A stretch of DNA of 34,310 nucleotides from an uncultured Paenochrobactrum sp. (GCA_947627865.1 CANQXU010000005.1:1-34310), one strand, 5' to 3'; counted from the first letter of the stretch, positions 18,907-28,346 are shown. Notes: generated from the letters alone by a model not told the origin. Program-made: numbers and translations.

Positions 18907-19662
18907 ATGATGAGTTTAAACGGTTCAACCAACGCGACCAGAGCGCTTGATATTCTTCTCATCTTGGGAGAAGTGGGAGCTGAAGGGATGAGTCTGTCGC
19001 AATTGGTTGCGAGAGTGGGGGGAGCAAAATCTGGTGTACACCGCTCGTTAATGTCTCTTACCGAGCGGGGATTTGCCGAGCCAGCGGACAAATATGGTCA
19101 TTACAGGCTGGGTCCGGCAATAGCCATGCTTGCAAAGCGGCAGGAGCGCATTGAGCCTTTGGTTCAGCAATTAAGGCCAGGTATGACAGAATTTGCCAGA
19201 CTAACGGGTTTTACGGTCTATTGTATGATCCAATCGGGCGTTGATTGTGTTTGTGCTGAAATTATCAGCAGGTCTACCCGCCGGCAATTCTCGCTGGGAA
19301 TTGGCGGACGCGTTCCGATGGGGATTGCAGCCGGAAGTCTGGCTTTGTTGTCTATGTTGGATAAGCAAACAAGCGAAAAAATTATTAATGATAATGCAGA
19401 ACGATATCGCCAATTTCCGGCAATTCGCTATGTCGATAGTTCCATTATCAAGGAGCAGGTGGCAGATGCCATAAAGCGCGGATATGCTGTCAATGCAGGT
19501 TATTACTTACCAGGCGAGGGCGGTTTAGGACTGCCTATCCCGAAGCAAAGCGCATATGGTTTGAATGTGGCCGTTTCTTTCAATGTGCCAGTTGAAATGA
19601 TGACGGAACATTGGATGCAAAGCATTATGCAAGATCTGCGGCATTGTCTTTTTCGTACTTGA
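18907..19662 (+). CDS. IclR family transcriptional regulator
   Basis: 251 aa. N-terminal wHTH 'ATRALDILLILGEVGAEGMSLSQLVARVGGAKSGVHRSLMSLTERGFAE...YRLGPAIAML' plus an effector domain; SD 'aaggag' before the ATG. Confidence 0.9.
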   Translation: MMSLNGSTNATRALDILLILGEVGAEGMSLSQLVARVGGAKSGVHRSLMSLTERGFAEPADKYGHYRLGPAIAMLAKRQERIEPLVQQLRPGMTEFARLTGFTVYCMIQSGVDCVCAEIISRSTRRQFSLGIGGRVPMGIAAGSLALLSMLDKQTSEKIINDNAERYRQFPAIRYVDSSIIKEQVADAIKRGYAVNAGYYLPGEGGLGLPIPKQSAYGLNVAVSFNVPVEMMTEHWMQSIMQDLRHCLFRT

Positions 19663-19819
19663 TGCATGTTATTCAAGCAGTGTTTGGGACATTTAATCTG
19701 AATAATATTTTTCAATATTGAGGGTTATACAGTCCAAAATATGTGAAATTTTCTTTATTTTAGAATGTCTTTTTAGCATAACCAATAATATTAGATTTCT
19801 TAAATATTATAAATGGGGA

Positions 19820-19839
19820 GAACCACTTTCAAGTGGTTC
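19820..19839. repeat. Inverted repeat in the iclR-gntR intergenic region
   Basis: GAACCACTT-TC-AAGTGGTTC: perfect 9-bp arms, not followed by a T-tract in either direction. Confidence 0.5.
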
Positions 19840-19934
19840 ACCTAATTATATGCGGTTGAATAAAAAAGGAATCTATTGTTTAATGCCTTGAATAATCGTT
19901 AAGTAGAACGAATGCTTGGAGGGGCAGATGTACT

Positions 19935-20012
19935 ATGGGAGCAATCTTTAAGGCAATGGGCGATAGTATAGCGCGAACCACTTCTGACTGTGGTTTGAAG
20001 CTGGTACGCTAA
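19935..20012 (+). CDS. Putative leader peptide, 25 aa (MGAIFKAMGDSIARTTSDCGLKLVR)
   Basis: ATG at 19935, 10 nt after 'ggagggg'. The TAA at 20010-20012 directly abuts the GntR ATG at 20013, in the same frame. Coding status unproven. Confidence 0.35.
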   Translation: MGAIFKAMGDSIARTTSDCGLKLVR

Positions 20013-20774
20013 ATGCTAACTAAAAACTATACTAAAATACATGCCGAAATCAGTGAGAAAATCCGCTTGTTGCTGAGCGGGGATGCTTTAGAGCGACTGC
20101 CGTCGGAAAGATATTTGGCGGATAGATTTGGTGTGGGACGCAGAACCATACGGACTGTTCTTGCCGAGCTGGAAGATGAGGGGCTTATCTGGCGTCGACA
20201 AGGCAGCGGGACCTATACTGGCAAGCCAGCCGAAGCGGGTGCAACAAGTTCACGAGAGCTGTCGGAACATACCAATCCATTGGAAATTATGGATGTTCGA
20301 ATTGAAATTGAGCCAGCTTTGGCGCGGATGGCTGCAATCCGCGCTACACCAAGGCTCATTCAGCAATTGGATGAGATCGCAGAGAAAGCGGCTTACTCCA
20401 CGGATGTGCCGGAGTGGGAGCGTTGGGATTCAGCTTTTCACACAAAAATTGCAGCGGCTTCCGGCAATCAGCTGTTTATTGCAATGATGGATCTTATTGA
20501 CGGCATCCGTTTCAATGAACCTTGGCAGCAATTCCGCTCTCGTATGCGATCAAGCAGATCAAAAGATATTTCTGTACAAGAACATGCTGAAATCATTGAT
20601 GCAATCAGGCGGTTGCATCCGTTGGATGCAGAAGTTGCCATGCGTAATCACTTGGTGTCATTGAGAAATACTGTGCTTTTAGAGCTTGGCGGCGCATCGA
20701 GTCATAGTGTTTTGCATCCTGCTAGCGCTGGCGAAGCTATTTATGACCGATATAATTACCAAAAGGAAACCTGA
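20013..20774 (+). CDS. GntR family transcriptional regulator, FadR-type (FCD domain)
   Basis: 253 aa. 'IHAEISEKIRLLLSGDALERLPSERYLADRFGVGRRTIRTVLAELEDEGLIWRRQGSGTY' wHTH; C-terminal FCD-like 'DVRIEIEPALARMAAIRAT...WDSAFHTKIAAASGNQLF...EHAEIIDAIRRLHPLDAEVAMRNHL'. Confidence 0.92.
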   Translation: MLTKNYTKIHAEISEKIRLLLSGDALERLPSERYLADRFGVGRRTIRTVLAELEDEGLIWRRQGSGTYTGKPAEAGATSSRELSEHTNPLEIMDVRIEIEPALARMAAIRATPRLIQQLDEIAEKAAYSTDVPEWERWDSAFHTKIAAASGNQLFIAMMDLIDGIRFNEPWQQFRSRMRSSRSKDISVQEHAEIIDAIRRLHPLDAEVAMRNHLVSLRNTVLLELGGASSHSVLHPASAGEAIYDRYNYQKET

Positions 20775-20775
20775 C

Positions 20776-22287
20776 ATGAAGACACTGACGAAACTTGTCG
20801 CCAGTACTGCACTGCTTTGCGCAGCATCTTTAACTGCGCCTGCAATGGCGGCTGATCTGCGGATTGGCTTGCAAGATGATCCGGATATGCTGGATCCGCA
20901 TCGTGCCAGAACATTTGTTGGTCGCATTGTTTTCACTTCTCTTTGCGACAAACTCTTCGACATTGATGAAAAGCTGGAGATACAGCCGCAATTGGCAACA
21001 GACTGGAGCTGGTCTGACGACGGTCTGTCATTAAATGTGAAATTGCGCGAAAACGGCAAGTTCCATGACGGAACGCCTATCACAGCCAATGACGTTAAGG
21101 CTAACTTGGATCGGGCTCGCACCTTGCCGGAATCTCTGCGCAAGAGCGAGCTTGCATCAGTTGATAGTGTTGATGTTATTGATGACTATAATCTGGTTAT
21201 TAAGGTTAAAAGCCCAGACACTACATTATTGTCACAGCTCACTGACCGGGCAGGTATGATTTTGTCGCCAAAGGCCTTTACCGACGGTGATTTTGGTCAA
21301 AATCCGGTTTGCTCAGGGCCTTTTAAATTTGTAAGCCGCGTACAAAATGATCGTATCGTGCTTGAAAAATTCACTGACTATTGGGATGCCGATAATTACC
21401 ATTTTGACAAGCTCACATTCTTGCCAATTCAGGATACAACAGTTCGTTTCGCAAATCTTCGCTCCGGTTCTCTTGATCTGATAGAACGTTTGGCTTCCGC
21501 TGATATCGAAACTGCCACTTCAGATGAGAAACTCAACTTTTATCCTGTGACGGGGACAGGCTTCCAGTCATTTACTTTCAACATGACTAAGGGGGATAAA
21601 GATAGCTTCCCGATTGGTCATGACAAGCGCATTCGTAAAGCACTAGAGCTGAGCATTGATCGTAATGCCATCAATGAAGTTGTTGGGCAAGGTATCTTTA
21701 CGCCAGCATATCAGGCATTCCCGCCAAGCAGTTTTGCATATGACAAAAAGTTTGAAGATAATGGCCGCGATATAGAAAAAGCCAAGCAGTTGATGGCAGA
21801 AGCTGGCGTTGATCGCGTAGCATTTGAGCTGGCTTATGGTAATAACTCTACGACACAGCAAGTTTACGAGCTGGTTCAGGCTATGGCATCGGAAGCAGGC
21901 TTTGATATTTCTCTGCGGCCAACAGAATTTGCAGCTCTCCAAAGTGCTTTAAAAGAAAGCAATTTTGAAGTTGCGCAAAGTGGCTGGTCAGGCCGCGCAG
22001 ATCCTGATGGTAATATCCATCAGCATGCAACATGTGACGGCAATTTGAATGATGCACATTATTGCAATCCAAAAGTTGATGAGCTGCTGAACAAAGCACG
22101 TGCTGTTTCGGATCAGGCAGAACGTAAGGCACTCTACGATGAAGCACAGGTAATCCTGCGTGATGAGCTGCCTATTCTTTATCTTTACTATCAGCCATGG
22201 CCGTTCGGCGCTCGTGCTGATCTGGAAGGATTTGTTGCCTATCCTGACGGGATGATCCGTTTGAAAAACGTGTCTTTACCTGAGTGA
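20776..22287 (+). CDS. ABC transporter substrate-binding protein, family 5 (peptide/nickel type)
   Basis: 503 aa from ATG 20776 (SD 'aaaagga' upstream). Signal peptide 'KTLTKLVASTALLCAASLTAPAMAA'; 'DPDMLDPHRA', 'FHDGTPITANDVKANLDRA', 'IRKALELSIDRNAI'. The ORF-track start at 20686 lies inside gntR and is not supported. Confidence 0.93.
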   Translation: MKTLTKLVASTALLCAASLTAPAMAADLRIGLQDDPDMLDPHRARTFVGRIVFTSLCDKLFDIDEKLEIQPQLATDWSWSDDGLSLNVKLRENGKFHDGTPITANDVKANLDRARTLPESLRKSELASVDSVDVIDDYNLVIKVKSPDTTLLSQLTDRAGMILSPKAFTDGDFGQNPVCSGPFKFVSRVQNDRIVLEKFTDYWDADNYHFDKLTFLPIQDTTVRFANLRSGSLDLIERLASADIETATSDEKLNFYPVTGTGFQSFTFNMTKGDKDSFPIGHDKRIRKALELSIDRNAINEVVGQGIFTPAYQAFPPSSFAYDKKFEDNGRDIEKAKQLMAEAGVDRVAFELAYGNNSTTQQVYELVQAMASEAGFDISLRPTEFAALQSALKESNFEVAQSGWSGRADPDGNIHQHATCDGNLNDAHYCNPKVDELLNKARAVSDQAERKALYDEAQVILRDELPILYLYYQPWPFGARADLEGFVAYPDGMIRLKNVSLPE

Positions 22288-22295
22288 AGTTAATA

Positions 22296-22325
22296 TCCAT
22301 CGGAGGCTTGCCCGTCTCCGATGGA
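22296..22325 (+). terminator. Hairpin after the solute-binding protein gene, attenuator candidate
   Basis: TCCATCGGAG-(10 nt)-CTCCGATGGA: 10-bp perfect stem starting 8 bp after the SBP stop. No strong T-tract. Confidence 0.55.
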
Positions 22326-22440
22326 ATATTGCTATGTTAAAGCGGCTGTTTTTAAAAACTTTTCTGGTAGGAAAAGCTCGACAGCTCATTATGAACGCTA
22401 AAATAAAACAACAACCGGAACGTCTGGGATTGGATAATTT

Positions 22441-23388
22441 ATGTTCGAGTTAATTGTACGGCGTTGTCTGGTGGTAATACCAACGCTGTTCATAGTTTCC
22501 GTTCTGGTTTTTAGTTTGCAGAAGTTACTGCCTGGCGATCCTGTGCTTGCGCTCGCCGGAGAGGACAGGGATCCTCAAACCATTGCATTCTTGCAGGAAA
22601 AATACCGTCTGAATGATCCGCTTCCAGTGCAATATTTTGCTTGGGTCAAGCAGATTATGACGGGTGACTTTGGTGCATCAGTGCGAACTGGTGTGCCTGT
22701 TACCGAGCTTATCTTGCAAAAATTGCCGGTTACAATCCAGCTTGCTGCATTTGCTATGGTGATTGCATTAATTATAGGTATTCCGGCTGGTATTATTTCA
22801 GCGGTACGTAAGGGAACACTGACCGACTATTCCATTAATGTGGCTGCATTGTCGGGGCTTTCTATTCCTAACTTCTGGTTGGGAATTTTAATGATCATGG
22901 TTGTTTCAGTCTATTGGCAGCTACTACCATCCTCGGGTTATACATCACCATTTGAAAATTTATGGAGTAATATAAGCACAATGATCATGCCTGCCATTGT
23001 GCTGGGAACTGGTCTGGCCGGAGTTTTGATGCGGCATACGCGATCTGCGATGCTTGGTGTATTGCGATCCGATTATGTGCGCACGGCTCGGGCTAAAGGA
23101 TTGAGTGGCAAGACTGTTATTATAAGACATGCACTTCGCAATGCACTTGTACCCATTATCACATTATCAACTTTGCTGTTTGGTGAGCTGCTGGCCGGCG
23201 CTGTTTTAACTGAACAGATTTTCACCATACCTGGATTTGGCAAGCTAGTCGTAGATGCTGTTTTCACACGCGATTATGCTGTGGTTCAAGGCGTTGTACT
23301 TTGCACAGCGATCGGCTTCATCATCATGAACTTACTTGCTGATATTCTCTATATTCTCGTAAATCCAAGATTGAGAGATGCATCATGA
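22441..23388 (+). CDS. Dipeptide-type ABC transporter permease (DppB-like)
   Basis: 315 aa. 'VVIPTLFIVSVLVFSLQKLLPGDPVLALAGEDRD' and EAA motif 'SDYVRTARAKGLSGKTVIIRHALRNALVPIITL'. Confidence 0.95.
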   Translation: MFELIVRRCLVVIPTLFIVSVLVFSLQKLLPGDPVLALAGEDRDPQTIAFLQEKYRLNDPLPVQYFAWVKQIMTGDFGASVRTGVPVTELILQKLPVTIQLAAFAMVIALIIGIPAGIISAVRKGTLTDYSINVAALSGLSIPNFWLGILMIMVVSVYWQLLPSSGYTSPFENLWSNISTMIMPAIVLGTGLAGVLMRHTRSAMLGVLRSDYVRTARAKGLSGKTVIIRHALRNALVPIITLSTLLFGELLAGAVLTEQIFTIPGFGKLVVDAVFTRDYAVVQGVVLCTAIGFIIMNLLADILYILVNPRLRDAS

Positions 23389-24254
23389 GTACGGTTGTCT
23401 CTCAAACCAATATACAAAAACCGCGTGGTAATCGCACATTACGCAAGTTTGCCAGAAATCGTGCAGCCGTGCTGGGAGCGGTGCTCGTGGGCTTCTTTGT
23501 ATTGGTTGCAATTTTTGCGCCTTTAATCGCTTTTGATGACCCGTTTAAGACAAGTTTTACAGCCGTGCGTAAGCCGCCGACATGGGAACACTGGCTTGGT
23601 ACAGACGAGCTTGGGCGCGATCTTTTTTCGCGTATGGTCTATGGTGCGCGAGCCTCGCTTTTGGCTGGATGTGTATCGGTCTTTATCGCAATGGTCATTG
23701 GTGTGCCATTTGGTGTTTTGGCCGGTTATTTTGGTGGCTGGACGGATAGCTGCATCTCAAGGATCATTGATGCAATGCTGGCGATCCCGTTTCTTATTCT
23801 GGCAATTGCGTTGGCTGCCTTCCTTGGAGCAAGTCTCACAAATGCGATGATCGCTATTGGTCTTTCAGCTGCTCCTATTTTCGCACGATTAACCCGTGGT
23901 CAGGTCATATCTGTGCGTATGGAAGAGTATGTTGATGGTGCCCGTGTCATTGGCTTGCGGCATTTTCGTATCATAATGCGTTATATTCTGCCCAATTCGA
24001 TTGCACCGATTATTGTGCAGGCAACGCTGACGATTGCTGCTGCAATTATCGCCGAGGCCAGTCTCTCATTTTTAGGCCTTGGCCAGCAGCCTCCTAATCC
24101 TTCTTGGGGCTCTATGCTCAACAGCGCGAAAAACTTCATTTCTCAAGCGCCATGGATGTCGATTTGGCCAGGTGCTGCGATTTTCTTGGTGGTGCTTGGA
24201 TTTAATCTTCTGGGTGATGGTCTTCGTGATGCGATTGACCCGCGTGAACATTAG
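23385..24254 (+). CDS. Dipeptide-type ABC transporter permease (DppC-like)
   Basis: 289 aa. 'HWLGTDELGRDLFSRMVYGARASL', 'MEEYVDGARVIGLRHFRIIMRYILPNSIAPIIV', 'LLGDGLRDAIDPREH'. Overlaps the preceding gene by 4 bp. Confidence 0.95.
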   Translation: MSTVVSQTNIQKPRGNRTLRKFARNRAAVLGAVLVGFFVLVAIFAPLIAFDDPFKTSFTAVRKPPTWEHWLGTDELGRDLFSRMVYGARASLLAGCVSVFIAMVIGVPFGVLAGYFGGWTDSCISRIIDAMLAIPFLILAIALAAFLGASLTNAMIAIGLSAAPIFARLTRGQVISVRMEEYVDGARVIGLRHFRIIMRYILPNSIAPIIVQATLTIAAAIIAEASLSFLGLGQQPPNPSWGSMLNSAKNFISQAPWMSIWPGAAIFLVVLGFNLLGDGLRDAIDPREH

Positions 24255-24374
24255 ACGTGGCCGATCTGTAAGTACTGATCAACACGTTAACGACTTTTAT
24301 TGAATGCATATTTAGCCCGATAGGTTTTGTGAAGTCGGGTTAATCTTGCGCTAATGAACAGGTGATATCAGATT

Positions 24375-26171
24375 ATGTTTACTACTAGACCTGAAATTCT
24401 CGGAACTTTTGGCGTTGTTACATCAACACATTGGCTGGCCTCCGCTGCAGGCATGGCGATGCTGGAACGTGGCGGGAATGCATTTGATGCAGCTGTGGCC
24501 GCGGGTTTTGTATTACAGGTGGTCGAGCCACATTTAGTGGGGCCATCCGGTGAAGTTCCTATTATTTTCCACTCTGTTAAAACCGGAAAAACAGAGATTG
24601 TTTGTGGGCAGGGCGTGACACCTGACGCGGCAACAATTGAACGCTATAAAGCCGAAGGGCTGGAAATGGTTCCTGGCTCTGGCCTTCTGGCGACTGTTGT
24701 GCCCGGTGCTTTCGATGCGTGGATGATAATGCTGCGTGATCATGGTACGCTGAGTCTACGTGAAGTGCTTGAGCCAGCAATTTATTATGCACGAAGTGGC
24801 CACCCAATGTTGCCGCGTGTTGCAAATACAATTGCTGATCAGGCAGAATTCTTTAAAAAAGAGTGGCCGACATCTTATGAATTATGGGCACGCAATGGTA
24901 ATTTGCCCAAAGGCAAAGAGCTGTTTACGAATGAAGCCTTAGCCAATACCTATCAGCGTATTGTTGATGAATCTGAGCAAGCCGGCGGCAACCGCGAAGC
25001 AATTATTGATAAAGCGCGTGATGCATTTTATCGGGGCTTTGTGGCAGAAGAGATTGGTCGTTTTTGCGCTGAAACTGAAGCTATGGATACCAGTGGTGAA
25101 CGCCATAAAGGTATTTTGACTGCTGATGATATGGCGCGTTGGGGAGCCACATACGAAAAGCCTCTATCTTATGATTATCATGGCTGGACAGTGCATAAAA
25201 TGGGGCCATGGGGGCAAGGTCCGGCATTTTTACAAAGCCTCGCTTTGCTTAAGAATATTGATTTGGCATCGATGGATACCAAGGGGCCGGACTTTGTGCA
25301 TGCAACTGTTGAAGCCATGAAGCTCGCATTTGCTGACCGTGAAGTTTATTATGGTGATCCGGATTTTGTTGATGTTCCGATGGATTATTTGCTGTCGGAT
25401 GGCTATGCGCAAGAACGCAGTAAGCTCATCGGCGCATCGGCTTCTCATTCGTTAAATCCCGGACTGGTTCCAGGTTATGAGGAGCAGCGGGAACGTGCGA
25501 TTAAACAGTTCCGCTTTGCTGGTGATACGAAAGTCACAGGCCCTGGTGCAGGTGAGCCGACAATGGCACATTTGCGCACCGAAAAGCGTGGCGATACCGT
25601 TCATGTGGATGTAATTGATCGCTGGGGAAATATGGTCTCCGCGACGCCTTCCGGTGGTTGGTTGCAATCATCGCCGATCATTCCAAAACTTGGTTTTGCA
25701 CTCAATTCCCGTGCACAAATGTTCTGGCTTGAAGAAGACCTGCCAACAAGTCTTGCCCCGCGCAAGCGCCCGCGTACAACCCTGACACCGTCATTGGCTG
25801 ATTATAACGGGAAACCGAGAATGGTATTTGGTACGCCAGGTGGTGATCAGCAGGATCAGTGGCAGTTGCTGTTGTTCTTACGCAGGGTTCATCATGGTTT
25901 GAACCTGCAAGAATCTATTGATTTGCCATTATTCCATACAATGCATTTCCCTTCATCCTTTTACCCGCGTGAGGCAATTCCTGGGCGCTTGGTAATTGAA
26001 CGTAATATTGGCGCGGATATTATTAGTGAGCTGCAAACTCGTGGCCATGATGTTGAAGTTGTCGATGAATGGTCTGTGGGGCGCTTAACGGCAGCTGAAC
26101 GTGATGAGCAGGGCATTTTACATGCGGCGGCAACACCGCGCTTGATGCAAGCTTATGCGATTGGCCGCTAA
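24375..26171 (+). CDS. Gamma-glutamyltransferase (Ntn-hydrolase) family protein, divergent, no signal peptide
   Basis: 598 aa. 'GMAMLERGGNAFDAAVAAGFVLQVVEPHLVGPSG', candidate autoprocessing/nucleophile region 'GDTVHVDVIDRWGNMVSATPSGG', 'LTPSLADYNGKPRMVFGTPGGDQQDQWQL'. Confidence 0.88.
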   Translation: MFTTRPEILGTFGVVTSTHWLASAAGMAMLERGGNAFDAAVAAGFVLQVVEPHLVGPSGEVPIIFHSVKTGKTEIVCGQGVTPDAATIERYKAEGLEMVPGSGLLATVVPGAFDAWMIMLRDHGTLSLREVLEPAIYYARSGHPMLPRVANTIADQAEFFKKEWPTSYELWARNGNLPKGKELFTNEALANTYQRIVDESEQAGGNREAIIDKARDAFYRGFVAEEIGRFCAETEAMDTSGERHKGILTADDMARWGATYEKPLSYDYHGWTVHKMGPWGQGPAFLQSLALLKNIDLASMDTKGPDFVHATVEAMKLAFADREVYYGDPDFVDVPMDYLLSDGYAQERSKLIGASASHSLNPGLVPGYEEQRERAIKQFRFAGDTKVTGPGAGEPTMAHLRTEKRGDTVHVDVIDRWGNMVSATPSGGWLQSSPIIPKLGFALNSRAQMFWLEEDLPTSLAPRKRPRTTLTPSLADYNGKPRMVFGTPGGDQQDQWQLLLFLRRVHHGLNLQESIDLPLFHTMHFPSSFYPREAIPGRLVIERNIGADIISELQTRGHDVEVVDEWSVGRLTAAERDEQGILHAAATPRLMQAYAIGR

Positions 26172-26196
26172 TTCGCGGTCAGGCTTTATATATTTC

Positions 26197-26238
26197 AATC
26201 TCTCAGGGTTTTGCCAGTTCGCTTAACTTTGAGAGATT
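26197..26238 (+). repeat. Inverted repeat/hairpin between the GGT-like and ATPase genes
   Basis: AATCTCTCA...TGAGAGATT: 9-bp perfect arms, 24-nt loop. Confidence 0.4.
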
Positions 26239-26286
26239 ATCCGCTATTTTACGCACTGTAAGTTAGCTGCACTTAACATCTCAATG

Positions 26287-26312
26287 CTCAGATCGTTAAA
26301 AAGTAATCTGAG
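26287..26312 (+). repeat. Hairpin in the 5' leader of the second fused ATPase gene
   Basis: CTCAGAT...ATCTGAG: 7-bp arms ending just before 'gaaagg', upstream of ATG 26328. Confidence 0.35.
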
Positions 26313-26327
26313 AAAGGTTCGTTTGTA

Positions 26328-28166
26328 ATGACACCCCCTTTGCTGTCAGTTGAAAATCTCCGAGTTTCTTTTAAGGGCGATGATGGCTGGACACCCGTTG
26401 TTCATGATATAGCATTTGACATTAGTGCCGGACAAACTGTTGCAATCGTTGGTGAATCCGGCTCTGGAAAAAGTGTTACATCACTTGCTATCATGCGGCT
26501 GTTACAAAAAGAGCATAGCCGGATTGAAGGCAGTATTCGTTTGAATGGCAAGGAGCTAACGAGTTTAAGCGAAACGGATATGCAGCGTATTCGCGGCAAT
26601 GAAATATCTATGATATTTCAGGAGCCAATGACATCGCTCAATCCAAGTCTCACAATTGGTTTTCAGCTGGCAGAAGTTTTAATGACCCATCGTGGAATGG
26701 GGCAGAGAGAGGCAGAGGCAGAGGCTGTGCGCTTGATGGAGCGCGTTCGTATTCCATCCGCTGCAGCACGTGTTAAAGAATATCCGCATCGCTTGTCGGG
26801 CGGCATGCGCCAGCGTGTGATGATTGCAATGGCGCTCACCTGCAAGCCGAGATTACTGATTGCCGATGAACCGACAACGGCACTTGATGTAACTATTCAA
26901 GCTCAGATCCTTAATCTGATCAGGGAGTTGCAGCAAGAAGAGGGAATGGGGGTTCTCTTCATCACGCATGATATGGGTGTCGTTGCAGAAATTTCTGACC
27001 GCACTGTTGTGATGCTACACGGCCGCACTGTAGAAAGTGGCACGACCGAGCAAATATTTTCTGCGCCTCAGCATGCCTATACGCGTGCGCTCCTCTCTGC
27101 TGTACCCAAGCTTGGCTCTATGAAAGATGAGCCCGCGCCTAAGAAATTTGAAGAAATTGACCGGACAACTGGTGAGCCGATAAAAGTTTTAGACGAGGCA
27201 CCTGCAAAGCAACCTGATCTTAACGCGAAACCTATTTTAGAAGTGCGCAATTTGCGCAAATATTTTGATATTCGTAGTGGATTGTTACGCAAGGTCAATG
27301 GCCGTGTGCATGCCGTTGAAGATGTCTCCTTTGATATTCATCAAGGAGAAACATTGGCATTGGTTGGTGAATCCGGGTGTGGAAAATCGACTACGGGTCG
27401 TGCAATTGTTCGTCTGACCGATGTCACAGAAGGGGAAATTCTTCTGGATGGGAAGAATATTGCACATCTTGAGAGTATAGCATTCCGCCCCTATCGAAAA
27501 TCCATGCAGCTCATTTTTCAAGATCCGTTTGCGAGCCTTAATCCGAGCATGCGTGTGGGGGATGCAATTGCAGAGCCTATGCTTGCGCATGGAACAGTTA
27601 CAGCATCACAGGCTAGGGATAAAGTCGCTGAATTGTTAAATCAGGTCGGCTTGAATCCATCAGTGCGCAATCGCTTTCCCCACGAGTTTTCAGGTGGACA
27701 AAGACAACGTATTTCTATTGCAAGAGCACTTTCATTACGTCCGCGCTTAATGGTGGCCGATGAAGCCGTATCTGCACTTGATGTGTCGATTAAGGCGCAG
27801 GTTATCAATCTGATGCTGGATCTGCAAAAAGAAATGGGCATCGCATTCCTATTTATCAGTCATGACATGGCTGTGGTTGAGCGGATAAGTCATAGAGTTG
27901 CAGTTATGTATCTGGGAGAAATTGTAGAAATAGGAACTCGTAGTGCTATTTTTGGCAATCCGCAGCATCCTTATACAAAGAGGTTGCTATCCGCTGTTCC
28001 GATCCCTGATCCTTCGCGGCGCGCCAGCCGTCCTGAATTGAAATTAGCAGAGCTAAAAAGCCCCATCCGCCCAGCTGATTATATTGCGCCCAAACGCGTG
28101 ATGAATGAAGTTTCAGCAGGGCACTATGTACAGGAGTGGGGGCCTGAATGGGATACTTCTCGTTAA
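26328..28166 (+). CDS. Dipeptide-type ABC transporter ATP-binding protein, two fused ATPase domains
   Basis: 612 aa. Walker A GESGSGKS and GESGCGKS; signatures LSGGMRQRV and [10 protein letters not shown]-terminal oligopeptide-binding segment '[19 protein letters not shown]'. Confidence 0.95.
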   Translation: MTPPLLSVENLRVSFKGDDGWTPVVHDIAFDISAGQTVAIVGESGSGKSVTSLAIMRLLQKEHSRIEGSIRLNGKELTSLSETDMQRIRGNEISMIFQEPMTSLNPSLTIGFQLAEVLMTHRGMGQREAEAEAVRLMERVRIPSAAARVKEYPHRLSGGMRQRVMIAMALTCKPRLLIADEPTTALDVTIQAQILNLIRELQQEEGMGVLFITHDMGVVAEISDRTVVMLHGRTVESGTTEQIFSAPQHAYTRALLSAVPKLGSMKDEPAPKKFEEIDRTTGEPIKVLDEAPAKQPDLNAKPILEVRNLRKYFDIRSGLLRKVNGRVHAVEDVSFDIHQGETLALVGESGCGKSTTGRAIVRLTDVTEGEILLDGKNIAHLESIAFRPYRKSMQLIFQDPFASLNPSMRVGDAIAEPMLAHGTVTASQARDKVAELLNQVGLNPSVRNRFPHEFSGGQRQRISIARALSLRPRLMVADEAVSALDVSIKAQVINLMLDLQKEMGIAFLFISHDMAVVERISHRVAVMYLGEIVEIGTRSAIFGNPQHPYTKRLLSAVPIPDPSRRASRPELKLAELKSPIRPADYIAPKRVMNEVSAGHYVQEWGPEWDTSR

Positions 28167-28346
28167 TCGGCTTTATTGATCGAACACAGTGTTCAGAAAA
28201 GACGCATAGTTATTCTGCAATTATCACCTATATTTAGCTCAAGTAATTGACTTGTATTGGCTGTTTCATGAGCTGATGACAACTTACTGTCATAAGTGAG
28301 TTGTCTGTATGTCTTAGCCAAAAGAGCATAGAAATAGGTGTATTAC

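Noticed and set aside
20686-20775. 5' extension of the second SBP ORF (MAAHRVIVFCILLALAKLFMTDIITKRKPD)
   Set aside because: It lies within gntR in another frame; the true start at 20776 has an SD and a typical signal peptide.
24318-24350. Imperfect hairpin TTAGCCCGA...TCGGGTTAA upstream of the GGT-like gene
   Set aside because: Short, long loop, one wobble pair and no T-tract. Not enough to call a terminator or riboswitch.
18868-28285. Shared 10-mer TAAGTTGTCA upstream of iclR (18868-18877) and, inverted, upstream of the LLM gene (28276-28285), as a common operator
   Set aside because: A single shared 10-mer is not rare enough in 34 kb when found by eye, and the flanks do not match. A motif search across relatives would be needed.
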